A stretch of 60,712 nucleotides of DNA from a bacterium (GTDB taxonomy: Bacteria > Electryoneota > Electryoneia > Electryoneales > Electryoneaceae): positions 122,945 to 183,656 of the forward strand of contig JAHLLH010000008.1 of assembly GCA_020444265.1 (NCBI GenBank), in the 5' to 3' direction. A program made the translations under genes and the position numbers. Below, one piece after another: positions 9,729 to 19,542 of the stretch (position 1 is its first letter; each line of letters opens with the position of its first letter). The notes under the pieces are model-generated. The model saw nothing but the letters and a program-made list of their open reading frames with translations. It was not told where the DNA came from and ran no database searches.

Positions 9729-10499
9729 ATGGCGAAGATCATCGCGATTGCGAATCAGAAGGGCGGTGTGGGGAAAACCACCACCGCCGTCAATCTTTCC
9801 ACCGGCCTCGCGGTTGCTGAGAAACGTGTGCTGCTGATCGACCTCGATCCGCAGGGCAATGCAACCAGCGGCCTCGGCATCGAGATGAGGCCGGACGATC
9901 CCTCTATTTATGAGGTGATGATCGGCGACATGCCAGCGGAAGAGGTGGTCCGCAATACCGAGGTGCCCTACCTCGACATCCTCCCAGCCAACATCAAACT
10001 GGTCGGCGCGGAGATCGAGCTGGTCAGCATGGTGGCCCGCGAGCATGCGTTGAAAAACGCCATTGCGCAATTTGCTGATCGCTACGAGTACATCCTGATT
10101 GATTCGCCACCGAGCCTGGGCTTGCTGACCCTGAATGGCCTGACCGCCGCGACCAGCGTGCTGATCCCGATCCAGTGCGAATACTACGCGCTCGAGGGGC
10201 TCAGCCAGTTGCTGAATACGATCCGCTTGGTCCAGCGTCACCTCAACCCCGACCTGAAAATCGAGGGCGGTGTGCTGACCATGTACGACCATCGCTTGAA
10301 CCTCTCCCGTCAGGTGGCGGAAGAATTGCGCACCTATTTTGAGGGACGAGTCTTCGAGACGATTATCCATCGGAATGTCCGTTTGAGCGAATCGCCGAGC
10401 TATGGCAAGCCGATCATCCTGTACGATATCACCAGCCGTGGCGCTGAAAATTATCTGGCACTCGCCGAGGAGATACTTACCCATGACAGCGCGGCCTAA
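9729..10499 (+). CDS. parA: Chromosome partitioning ATPase ParA/Soj
   Basis: A 256-residue deviant-Walker ATPase that segregates the chromosome origin together with ParB. The N-terminus carries AIANQKGGVGKTTTAVNLS (Walker A, residues about 5-23), the switch region is DLDPQGNATSGLG, and Walker B lies around ILIDSPPSLGLLTLN near residue 125. The size, with no N-terminal DNA-binding extension, is the chromosomal Soj type. Its stop overlaps parB by 17 bases, so the two are translationally coupled. A TATATT box at 9661 could be the -10 element. Confidence 0.96.
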   Translation: MAKIIAIANQKGGVGKTTTAVNLSTGLAVAEKRVLLIDLDPQGNATSGLGIEMRPDDPSIYEVMIGDMPAEEVVRNTEVPYLDILPANIKLVGAEIELVSMVAREHALKNAIAQFADRYEYILIDSPPSLGLLTLNGLTAATSVLIPIQCEYYALEGLSQLLNTIRLVQRHLNPDLKIEGGVLTMYDHRLNLSRQVAEELRTYFEGRVFETIIHRNVRLSESPSYGKPIILYDITSRGAENYLALAEEILTHDSAA

Positions 10500-11376
10500 A
10501 GGCGGTCTGGGCCGTGGCCTGTCGGCGTTGATCCCTGATGCGGATGAACGTCCCGGCGAGGGCTATGCTCCAACCGAAATTCAAGTGGCGCGGATTCACC
10601 CGCGTCCCGATCAGCCGAGAACCCGTTTCAATCCCGAAGCTTTGCAAGAGCTTGTCGATTCCGTCAAGGTGCAGGGGGTGATTGTTCCGTTGATTGTCAC
10701 CCCGCGTGACAGCAACAACTACATCCTCGTCGCAGGTGAGCGACGGTTGCGTGCCGCCAAAGCGGCAGGACTCGCCGCTGTGCCCTGTAGGATCATCGAG
10801 GGGCTTGACGACAAGGCGATTCTCGAGATATCGCTGGTCGAAAACCTCCAGCGCGAAGATCTTAACCCGATTGAATTGGCGGAAGGGTATCGCCGTTTGA
10901 TCGATGATCTCAGCTACACACAGCAGGAAGTCGCGGAACGTGTCGGGAAAGACCGTGCAACCGTCGCGAATACCCTGCGCTTGCTGGCGTTACCCTCCCC
11001 GGTGCTCGACATGATTGTTGAGGGAAGGCTGAGTGCGGGGCATGCTCGTGCCCTGCTGGCCGTACCGAATGAGGGAGACCGACTTTCCCTCGCTAACCGG
11101 ATTCTGACCAAAGGGATGACGGTTCGTGACATCGAACGGATTGCCAAGGGGCAAAAATCGGCGACTGTCGCAAAGAGGAAAGCCGATTCCGCCGAGCAGC
11201 GACGCAGCCAGCTCGCGGCCAAAGAGGTCGCCCAGGATATCCAGAGTGATCTCGGCCTGCCGGTGGTGATACAGCACAAGGGACCCGGGGGGAAATTGAC
11301 CATCCGGTACCGTTCCCTCGATGATCTCGACCGCCTGGTCGAGCTGTTGAAGCGTGAGGTGGAACGCTCAGGATGA
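10483..11376 (+). CDS. parB: Chromosome partitioning protein ParB
   Basis: A 297-residue CTP-dependent DNA clamp that loads at parS sites. The start is placed at ATG 10483, giving the common N-terminus MTARPKGGLGRGLSALI; the frame is open further upstream but only inside parA. Motifs: GERRLRAAKAAG (about residues 84-95, ParB/Srx CTPase fold), ENLQREDLNPIELAEGY, and the helix-turn-helix TQQEVAERVGKDRATVANTL (about 145-165). The C-terminal dimerisation domain ends LDRLVELLKRE. The stop overlaps the start of glnD by 4 bases (ATGA). I saw no perfect parS palindrome in the window. Confidence 0.95.
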   Translation: MTARPKGGLGRGLSALIPDADERPGEGYAPTEIQVARIHPRPDQPRTRFNPEALQELVDSVKVQGVIVPLIVTPRDSNNYILVAGERRLRAAKAAGLAAVPCRIIEGLDDKAILEISLVENLQREDLNPIELAEGYRRLIDDLSYTQQEVAERVGKDRATVANTLRLLALPSPVLDMIVEGRLSAGHARALLAVPNEGDRLSLANRILTKGMTVRDIERIAKGQKSATVAKRKADSAEQRRSQLAAKEVAQDIQSDLGLPVVIQHKGPGGKLTIRYRSLDDLDRLVELLKREVERSG

Positions 11377-13937
11377 CCCCTCTTTCTGCAGCAGGCGATG
11401 GAATCCGGACGGCGTTGCAACGTACCGCCGATGCGGATCGTCTGCTGCAAGCTCTGCTGGACCCCCTTCCTTCTGAACAGAGTGGCATGGCAATTCTTGC
11501 CACGGGTGGCTACGGGCGCGGTGACCTCTCGCCCTACAGTGACCTCGACCTGATCATCCTGCTCAGCGGCAACCCGAATCATCACGAAGCCGCCATTCGT
11601 GGCCTCGTCCAGGGGCTCTGGGATTCGGGGCTGCATCCGGGGCAGACAGTCCTCCACATTGACGATATCGACAATAATCTCCTCGCCATTCCTGATCGAG
11701 CGGCCACGCTACTTGAAACACGCACGCTTTGGGGAGACGAAGCTCTGATCGGGGAGTTTTCCAGCACCCTGAACAGTCGTTTCGATGAAACTGCCTGGTC
11801 CACTTTTGTCTCTGTCAAACATGAAGAATTCCTGGCTCGCCGCAAAAAATTCGGGGATGTCACTCGTGTGGTTGAACCCCACCTCAAAGCGCAGGCAGGC
11901 GGGTTGCGAGACATGCATCATGTCCTTTGGCTTGAACGTGCTCGGATCGCGTTGGACGGGAATTGGAGCATTAGACGATCGCTCGGCTCGGAAATCCAGA
12001 GTTTTCTCGGACGGTTGCACGATGCCGATCTGCTGAACCGTGATGAGTGGACGCGCCTGGTCGATTCCTACGATCTGCTGCTACGCTTGCGCGAAGCGTT
12101 GCGAAAGTTGAAAAAATCGGACGAGGACAAACTGTTGGTACAGGATCAGCCAGCAGTTGGTCGGTCTCTCGGCTACCGAGGCTCGGATCGTGAAGTGATG
12201 CGAGACCTGATGCGCAGCGTTTACGAGTCCAACGAGCGCATCGCACGTTTTTCCGTCGAGTTTGGAGCGTTGCTGGCAGAATTCGGTGTCAGCAGAGGTC
12301 CGCTGTCGACCCCGATCCCCGCTCTGCCGGGCGCACAGCGGTCTCGAGGAAGACTTGATCTTGACGATGAGGCGCTGGCATCCGCATCCTCCAGCCCGGA
12401 ACACCTTGTAGCGCTTGTTGATGCCACCATTCAGTTCGATTTGCCACTCTCGGGACGCACTCGTCATGCGCTCCGTCGTCGCATCCGAGAGCAGGAAGGA
12501 ACTATCCATAATCCCGCTGCCTGGTCCGAGCCGTTACGTGAATGGCTACACCTGGAAGAGGGGTTTGCGAGACGGTTGCGAGTGCTGGACGAGCTCGATG
12601 CAATGAGTCTTTGGTTGCCGGAGTGGATGGAGATTGTCGGCTTGACCACAGGCAGCTATTACCACAGTTACACGGTGGATGAGCACACCCTGATGGCGCT
12701 CGAGAAACTGGATCAGCTCCCGCCGGATGGACCAGAAGGATTGCCGCTTTCGCTCTGGGATGAGCTGGAAGACCAACCGCTACTTTACCTATCGCTCATC
12801 TTCCATGATATCGCCAAAGGACGTGAAGAGGGGGAGCATCATACCATCGGGGGGGCAAGGCTTGTGGGGCCGGCCCTGAAGCGATTGGGATGGAATGAGT
12901 GGGCGGAACCAGTCGCAAAACTGGTTGAGATTCACCTGAAAATGGAACAGGTGGCGTTCCGTCGCGATATAAAAGACCCCGATGTTATCGCCCAGTTCGC
13001 AGGAATGGTGGGAGACCAGGCACTATTGCGTGTCCTCTACCTGCTGACCGTTTCTGATTTGAGCGCCGTCAGCCCTCGAGTCTGGACTGCGTGGAAAGGG
13101 CGACTGCTGGCCGAACTTTTCCTCGAGACTCGTGACTGGTTCGAACGCGGAGCGAAGCCTGCCGATGCTACGGTGGCGCATGAACTCGAACGAGTTGCAC
13201 CCCTGCTGGACGATAGCGACACCTCCGAAGATATGGCACGTGATTTCCTCGCCCTGATGCGTGAGGAGTATCGTCGTGCGGTGCCACCGGATGAAATCGC
13301 GGTCCATGTACGAGCTGCAGCGGCTCTGCGCGCGGGTCGTCCCTTCCACTGGCAGATTGACCCGCACCGGGGCTATCTCGTGCTGACCCTGGTCACCTGG
13401 GACCGTCCCGGCCTGCTCGCGCAGGTAACCGGGCTGCTGGTAACCCAGGGGATCGGCATTCGCGAAGCACGCATCTTCACTCGCAAGGATGGGATCATTG
13501 TCGACCGTTTCCGTGCCGAGGACATCGAGCCGCACGGTGTACCACTCGAGGAACGGTTGGCCCGGATCAACGACTTGTGGAAGCAGCTTAGCGAGGGGGA
13601 GATCGCGATTGAAGAGCTCTTCGCGCGCTTTCAACGGCGTCGTCGCTTTGAACGAACTCCTCCTGCAGCCCTGATTGATGCGGAGATTTCGGTCACTCCC
13701 GGTCCTACCGGGGTGCTGGTCGATGTCGCCGGCCCGGATTCGGTTGGCCTGCTGCACCGCTTGTGTTCGATTTTTGCCGCCGAAGGACACGATGTCCATG
13801 CTGCGCGTGTGTCGAGGCGACTCGATGGTGTGATGGATAACTTTGTGCTGCACGATTCTGCTGGGAAACTGGAGGATGAACCGGGTCGCAACGACCTGGT
13901 CAAACGCCTTCGGGAGGCAATCGATGTGGCGGTGTAA
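11373..13937 (+). CDS. glnD: [Protein-PII] uridylyltransferase / uridylyl-removing enzyme GlnD
   Basis: An 854-residue bifunctional nitrogen sensor that uridylylates PII when glutamine is low and de-uridylylates it when glutamine is high. Domains in order: nucleotidyltransferase with GGYGRGDLSPYSDLDL (about residues 45-60); GlnD linker (about 150-300); HD hydrolase domain with LIFHDIAKGREEGEHH near 475; and two C-terminal ACT domains (about 665-740 and 770-845) that bind glutamine. It overlaps parB by 4 bases, so it is probably co-translated with parAB, an unusual context. No PII gene is in the window. Confidence 0.94.
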   Translation: MTPLSAAGDGIRTALQRTADADRLLQALLDPLPSEQSGMAILATGGYGRGDLSPYSDLDLIILLSGNPNHHEAAIRGLVQGLWDSGLHPGQTVLHIDDIDNNLLAIPDRAATLLETRTLWGDEALIGEFSSTLNSRFDETAWSTFVSVKHEEFLARRKKFGDVTRVVEPHLKAQAGGLRDMHHVLWLERARIALDGNWSIRRSLGSEIQSFLGRLHDADLLNRDEWTRLVDSYDLLLRLREALRKLKKSDEDKLLVQDQPAVGRSLGYRGSDREVMRDLMRSVYESNERIARFSVEFGALLAEFGVSRGPLSTPIPALPGAQRSRGRLDLDDEALASASSSPEHLVALVDATIQFDLPLSGRTRHALRRRIREQEGTIHNPAAWSEPLREWLHLEEGFARRLRVLDELDAMSLWLPEWMEIVGLTTGSYYHSYTVDEHTLMALEKLDQLPPDGPEGLPLSLWDELEDQPLLYLSLIFHDIAKGREEGEHHTIGGARLVGPALKRLGWNEWAEPVAKLVEIHLKMEQVAFRRDIKDPDVIAQFAGMVGDQALLRVLYLLTVSDLSAVSPRVWTAWKGRLLAELFLETRDWFERGAKPADATVAHELERVAPLLDDSDTSEDMARDFLALMREEYRRAVPPDEIAVHVRAAAALRAGRPFHWQIDPHRGYLVLTLVTWDRPGLLAQVTGLLVTQGIGIREARIFTRKDGIIVDRFRAEDIEPHGVPLEERLARINDLWKQLSEGEIAIEELFARFQRRRRFERTPPAALIDAEISVTPGPTGVLVDVAGPDSVGLLHRLCSIFAAEGHDVHAARVSRRLDGVMDNFVLHDSAGKLEDEPGRNDLVKRLREAIDVAV

Positions 13938-14029
13938 GGCGCTTACCAGTGCTTCCATTCGGCTCGCCCTGCCAGCTCGATGGCGGGGTTTACTGGGGTC
14001 TCGGCGAAGTGATCACTCTGCATCCACCC

Positions 14030-14185
14030 TGTCATCCTCAGCGCCCATGCCCGTGTCAACGGGCACATGCGAAGCATCCGGGCGCGTCGGGGATCCCCTT
14101 CCTCTCGCACCGCCTCGGGGGATGCCCGACGCCCCCAAACGAAAGACCCTGCCGATTGTCATCGGCATGGGGGCTGGGCATGACA
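14030..14185. repeat. SR-C structured repeat, copy C1
   Basis: A 156-bp composite palindrome with ends TGTCATCCTCAGC and GCTGGGCATGACA. Inner arms are GTCGGGGATCCCC and GGGGATGCCCGAC around a CTCTCGCACCGCC centre. Stem 1 pairs GCGCCC with GGGCGC and encloses a GCCCGTG/CGGGC hairpin; stem 2 pairs GCCCCC with GGGGGC and encloses GCCGAT/ATCGGC. It lies between glnD and the NlpC/P60 gene and ends 27 bases before that gene. Confidence 0.9.
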
Positions 14186-14211
14186 CGTTATCAAGGCGCT
14201 CTGTAACAAGT

Positions 14212-14808
14212 GTGGTGAAACCCGGCCAACGCAAGGGCCGGGCCACCCGTTTGCTGCTGATTGTGCTCCTAAGCGCCTTCCTCATTGGCTGTGCGGGGTT
14301 GAAGCCGAACCCGAAGTACAATCGCGACCGTCCGGACGGCAAACCGACTCAATCGAGTGGAAGCCGACGAGGCAAAGCGGCTCCGAAGCAGGAGACGAAA
14401 ACATCCACTCCTCGCACTCAGGCGCCTCGCGGTGCGATTGGTGGCGATGCGCTGGACCGTGAAGTGGCACGATGGTGGGGTACACCCTACGTACTCGGCG
14501 GCGGCAAGCTGCAGGTCGGGGTCGATTGCAGCGCCTATGTGCAGTCGGCGATGCGCGCCGCCTATGGAATCCACCTGCCTCGCACGACCAACGAGCAATA
14601 CCGCATGGGCCGTCAGGTGGACAGACGGTCCCTTCGTCGCGGCGACCTCATTTTCTTCAACACCTCCGGCACAGGTGTCAGCCATGTCGGCATCTACCTT
14701 GGCGCCAACAAATTCACCCACGCCTCCAATTCCGATGGTGTCACCATCAACGATCTCGGCGAGAAGTACTACCGCAAGCGCTACCTCGGGGCGAGGCGGG
14801 TGAAGTAA
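14212..14808 (+). CDS. NlpC/P60-family lipoprotein, probable murein endopeptidase
   Basis: A 198-residue lipoprotein cysteine peptidase, probably cutting peptidoglycan cross-links like Spr/MepS. From GTG 14212 (or GTG 14215) the n-region KPGQRKGRATR precedes LLLIVLLSAFLIGC, a lipobox with Cys near residue 25. A Ser/Thr/Pro-rich linker follows, then NlpC/P60 with the catalytic triad Cys106 (VDCSAYVQ), His158 (SHVGIYLG) and His170 (FTHAS). The longer open frame to 13843 only translates repeat C1 and is rejected. The first dozen codons coincide with a second palindromic repeat (F2). The ribosome site is weak, so the exact start is uncertain. Confidence 0.85.
   Translation: MVKPGQRKGRATRLLLIVLLSAFLIGCAGLKPNPKYNRDRPDGKPTQSSGSRRGKAAPKQETKTSTPRTQAPRGAIGGDALDREVARWWGTPYVLGGGKLQVGVDCSAYVQSAMRAAYGIHLPRTTNEQYRMGRQVDRRSLRRGDLIFFNTSGTGVSHVGIYLGANKFTHASNSDGVTINDLGEKYYRKRYLGARRVK
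14215..14249. repeat. SR-D/F hairpin repeat F2, inside the NlpC/P60 reading frame
   Basis: GAAACCCGGCC, a short loop, GGCCGGG and then CCACCC match intergenic repeat F3 (15072), but here the sequence encodes the basic start of the lipoprotein signal peptide (VKPGQRKGRATR). Confidence 0.65.
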
Positions 14809-14813
14809 GTCTT

Positions 14814-14860
14814 TCCAGTGGCCCGGCTGCCCCGTCAGCCGGGTTTTACATTTCAGCACC
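14814..14860. repeat. SR-D repeat D1
   Basis: The hairpin CCCGGCTG/CAGCCGGG around a CCCCGT loop, bounded by AGTGGC on the left and ACATTTCAGCACC on the right. It follows the NlpC/P60 stop by a few bases and has TTTT after the stem, so it could also terminate that gene. Confidence 0.8.
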
Positions 14861-14876
14861 CTCGCCTTTTACTACC

Positions 14877-15032
14877 TGTCATCCCCAGCGCCCATGCCCG
14901 TGTCAATGGGCACATGCGAAGCATCCGGGCGCGTCGGGGATCCCCGTCCTATCGCAACGCCCCCGGGGATGCCCGACGGCCCCGACTGTGACACCCTGCC
15001 GATTGGCATCGGCATGGGGCCTGGGCATGACA
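14877..15032. repeat. SR-C structured repeat, copy C2
   Basis: Ends TGTCATCCCCAGC and CTGGGCATGACA. Stem 1 is GCGCCC/GGGCGC, as in C1. Stem 2 differs: GGCCCC/GGGGCC, with inner GCCGAT/ATCGGC. The centre is TATCGCAACGCC. Same orientation as C1. Confidence 0.9.
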
Positions 15033-15071
15033 GCTGAGGTCGAGGTTGTAAGGTGTAGGTCGAACGGGGAT

Positions 15072-15110
15072 GAAACCCGGCCAACGGAGTGGTTGGGCCA
15101 CCCTTTCAGG
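15072..15110. repeat. SR-D/F hairpin repeat F3
   Basis: GAAACCCGGCCAAC, a GGAGTG loop, GTTGGGCCACCC and TTTCAGGG: the intergenic relative of the sequence that forms the start of the NlpC/P60 gene. Confidence 0.6.
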
Positions 15111-15128
15111 GCACGACGGGTGAAGTAG

Positions 15129-15235
15129 GTCATTGCGAGGAACAATGTGACGAAGCAACCCCCGTCCACGAGGCACGATTCTGCCTAATGGAGGCGGGAT
15201 TGATTCGTTAGTGCTTCGCACCGCCTCGAAATGAC
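15129..15235. repeat. SR-E repeat E1 (GTCATTGCGAGG type)
   Basis: A 107-bp element bounded by GTCATTGCGAGG and its near-inverse CCTCGAAATGAC, containing the GACGAAGCAA box and internal partial hairpins (CGTGCCTCG-like). Elements of this GCGAGG...GACGAAGCAA type are known from many unrelated bacteria. Confidence 0.75.
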
Positions 15236-15269
15236 TTGTTGTTCACCTCTTACTCGACTCCCTTCTTAA

Positions 15270-15322
15270 CGATATATCGCTTGACTTCCGAATCGTCGTT
15301 TTCTTACTCTAACGATATATCG
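15270..15322 (+). promoter_or_regulatory. padR promoter flanked by two CGATATATCG operators
   Basis: Two perfect CGATATATCG palindromes (15270-15279 and 15313-15322, centres 43 bp apart) bracket a promoter-like TTGACT (15281-15286), an 18-base spacer and TACTCT (15305-15310). The first palindrome abuts the -35 box and the second covers the expected transcription start. This is what autorepression by the PadR protein encoded 90 bases downstream would need. Confidence 0.7.
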
Positions 15323-15409
15323 AAACGATAGTCTGTTTCGACAGGTCGATAGAAAACGAGAGGGACCGGATGTTCGACCATCAATGGTCCCCAGAAGAAG
15401 GAGATAGAG

Positions 15410-15988
15410 ATGCATCATTTTCATCATCATGATCCCTGCGGCCATAGCCGTTTCCGCCAGTACCACGGTCATCATGGACATTTCGGCAAAATGCCGCCTT
15501 GGTTCGGACGTGAGATGTTCGGCGGCCACCGTGCAGAACGCGGCGATGTCCGTTACATGATCCTCGATGCCGTCAAGGATACCCCGGCGCACGGCTACCA
15601 GGTGATTCAGACGATCAAGGAGAAGAGCGGGGGCCGTTACCAGCCCAGCCCCGGAGCGATCTACCCGACCCTCCAGATGCTTACCGAAGAAGGGCTGCTC
15701 GAGGCGAAGCCGGAAGGCTCGAAGACGGTTTATTCGATCACCGATGCGGGCCGTGAAGCGCTCGAAGAAAATGCCGACGAGGTCGAGGATGCGTATGACC
15801 GTCTCGGCTTCGACGCCAACTGGAGCGACCTCGATTTCTCGCGGATCAAGCCACTGGTGAAACGTCTCGGACGTGCTGTGAAATACGCCGCGCGAAATCG
15901 TGTTCTGAACCAGGAGGCGGTCAACAAGGTGACCGACATCCTCGAGGAAGCGGTGGACAGCATCGAGAAGCTGCTGAAGCGGAGGTAA
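15410..15988 (+). CDS. PadR-family regulator with His-rich N-terminus
   Basis: A 192-residue winged-helix repressor. The first 26 residues hold 10 His plus Cys10 (MHHFHHHDPCGHS, then HGHHGHFG), an obvious potential metal-binding tail. The PadR wHTH follows (about 45-120): AERGDVRYMILDAVKDTPAHGYQVIQTI, then PSPGAIYPTLQMLTEEGLLE and VYSITDAGREAL. The C-terminal half forms the dimerisation helices. AAGGAG lies 6 bases before ATG 15410. It sits in a two-gene unit with the methyltransferase 3 bases downstream, behind the palindrome-flanked promoter. The effector is unknown; metal sensing is a guess from the His tail. Confidence 0.93.
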   Translation: MHHFHHHDPCGHSRFRQYHGHHGHFGKMPPWFGREMFGGHRAERGDVRYMILDAVKDTPAHGYQVIQTIKEKSGGRYQPSPGAIYPTLQMLTEEGLLEAKPEGSKTVYSITDAGREALEENADEVEDAYDRLGFDANWSDLDFSRIKPLVKRLGRAVKYAARNRVLNQEAVNKVTDILEEAVDSIEKLLKRR

Positions 15989-15990
15989 GA

Positions 15991-16629
15991 ATGAGTGGTC
16001 TGGGGACACTGACGCTGGTTCATGACGATCCAATGGTCCAGCAGGACAACGACCATGTGATGCCGTGGTGGATGGGCTACCTCTTGATCAACCCGTTGCG
16101 TCGCCTGAGCGATCCACCCGAGCTGATTGTCGGACCCTACATCAAACCAGGGAACACCGTTCTCGATATCGGGTGCGCGATGGGTTATTTCACGCTTCCC
16201 ATGGCGAAGATGGTTGGTCAGGAGGGGCGGGTCATCGCTACTGACATCCAACCGGAGATGCTGGTCCGTCTCCAGAAACGGGTTCAGCGCGCAAAGCTCG
16301 GAAATCGGATTGATCTGCGCCGTTCCTACGACCTCTCCCTCGGCCTTGCTGATCTCCCCGGCCAGGCGGATTTCGCCCTGGCATTTGCCGTTCTGCACGA
16401 AGCAGTCAGCAAGCAGGCGATGCTCGAGCAGATTTATGCGACTCTCCGCCCCGGTGGACGGCTGCTGATCGTCGAACCACCTTCCAAGGTTAACGTCAGC
16501 AACTGGGCGAAGACAGAGGAGACGGCGTTCCGTGCCGGGTTCATCCTGGAAGAGCACCCCTCGATCCACGGACGAATCGACCGTTCAATGCTGTTGTCGA
16601 AACCTGCGCAATCGGGCAAGCGCGCTTAG
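15991..16629 (+). CDS. Class I SAM-dependent methyltransferase
   Basis: A 212-residue methyltransferase. Motif I is VLDIGCAMGYFTLPMAKMVG (about residues 57-76), followed by VIATDIQPEML (motif II acidic residue) and ADFALAFAVLHEA, LRPGGRLLIVEPPSKV (motifs IV-VI). The N-terminal WWMGYLLINPLRRLSDPPELI segment resembles enzymes of the UbiE/ArsM-like group. Only two bases separate it from padR, so expression follows that regulator. The substrate is unknown; a membrane lipid, quinone or small toxic compound are all possible. Confidence 0.88.
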   Translation: MSGLGTLTLVHDDPMVQQDNDHVMPWWMGYLLINPLRRLSDPPELIVGPYIKPGNTVLDIGCAMGYFTLPMAKMVGQEGRVIATDIQPEMLVRLQKRVQRAKLGNRIDLRRSYDLSLGLADLPGQADFALAFAVLHEAVSKQAMLEQIYATLRPGGRLLIVEPPSKVNVSNWAKTEETAFRAGFILEEHPSIHGRIDRSMLLSKPAQSGKRA

Positions 16630-16650
16630 ACTAAGCTAGGAAGGTGCACG

Positions 16651-16698
16651 TTCCAGTGGCCCGGCTGCCTCGTCAGCCGGGCTTTGCATTTCAGCACC
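16651..16698. repeat. SR-D repeat D2
   Basis: CCCGGCTG, CCTCGT, CAGCCGGG hairpin with flanks CCAGTGGC and GCATTTCAGCACC; close to D1. Lies after the methyltransferase gene. Confidence 0.8.
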
Positions 16699-16714
16699 CA
16701 TGCCTACATCTAAT

Positions 16715-16875
16715 TGTCATCCCCAGCACGCAACAGGGTGAGAACCCTGTCGTGCGCATCGCGCACCCGCGTGCGTCGGGGATCCCCTTCCTCTCGCAAC
16801 GCCCCCCGGGGATGCCCGACGGCCCCGACTGCGACACCCTGCCGATTGGCATCGGCATGGGGCCTGGGCATGACA
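16715..16875. repeat. SR-C structured repeat, copy C3
   Basis: Ends TGTCATCCCCAGC and CTGGGCATGACA. Stem 1 is GCACGC/GCGTGC with inner hairpins ACAGGGT/ACCCTGT and GCGC/GCGC; stem 2 is GGCCCC/GGGGCC. The centre is CTCGCAACGCC. Stem 1 is different from C1 and C2 on both sides. Confidence 0.9.
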
Positions 16876-16925
16876 TGTGGTGACTGAGAGGGGTTCGTGT
16901 CCAGGTTCATGGCGATGACATCTCT

Positions 16926-19116
<2,191 letters not shown>

Positions 19117-19119
19117 TGT

Positions 19120-19145
19120 TGTGTCAGATCCTCAGATCTGACACA
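19120..19145. repeat. SR-A hairpin A1 (GTGTCAGATC type)
   Basis: TGTGTCAGATC, CTCA loop, GATCTGACACA: a perfect 11-bp stem 4 bases after the ligA stop. Identical or reversed copies occur at 24016 and 44214. It may serve as the ligA terminator. Confidence 0.85.
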
Positions 19146-19171
19146 TGATTCGTGCCATTGGCTCGATTGTT

Positions 19172-19203
19172 TGTCAGGTCTCCGCTTCGTTAATGGCCTG
19201 ACA
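19172..19203. repeat. SR-A long-loop hairpin A2
   Basis: TGTCAGG and CCTGACA enclose a loop with TCTCCGCTTCGTTAATG. Close loop variants occur at 23935 (reversed), 44164 and 44267. Confidence 0.65.
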
Positions 19204-19270
19204 AAACGTATGCCGTCGGCTAGGTAGTGGACCTCGGATTGGACGGTCGTATTTCTGATAGGCAGCAGAG

Positions 19271-19300
19271 GCTGGATTCCGGGTCAAGCCCGGAATGACA
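19271..19300. repeat. SR-B hairpin B1
   Basis: TTCCGGG, TCAAG, CCCGGAA followed by TGACA. The TCCGGG-TCAAG-CCCGGA-TGACA motif is a widespread bacterial intergenic palindrome. The rest of 19117-19542 holds only repeats A1, A2, B1 and E2 and the efp leader. Confidence 0.7.
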
Positions 19301-19330
19301 AAATTGCTAAAATTTTGCCAACTTGGTGGG

Positions 19331-19361
19331 GTTGCTTTGTCGCTTCGGTCCTCGCAATAAC
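19331..19361. repeat. SR-E partial repeat E2
   Basis: GTTGCTTTGTCGCTTCGG, TCCTCGCAATAAC: the reverse complement of the ATTGCGAGGA...GCGACGAAGCAAC end of SR-E. Confidence 0.65.
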
Positions 19362-19542
19362 TTGTTCATGCAAAAGTCACCCCTCGTAATCCTGTAACTC
19401 TGTAATCCAACCGCTTGATTTTCCCTAACGTATCACAGAGAATCGCCTGTCATCCCCGGTTGCTCTTGGCAGAGTGGGGTCTTATCTTGATGGGCTGAAC
19501 TGATTCTGATTGGAACCAACCAAACCTGCAAGGAATACGGAG

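Noticed and set aside
13843-14211. Upstream extension of the NlpC/P60 frame
   Set aside because: It reads through the end of glnD and repeat C1; the lipoprotein signal peptide begins after it.
14472-15128. 218-codon forward frame
   Set aside because: It is out of frame with the NlpC/P60 gene and then translates repeats D1, C2 and F3.
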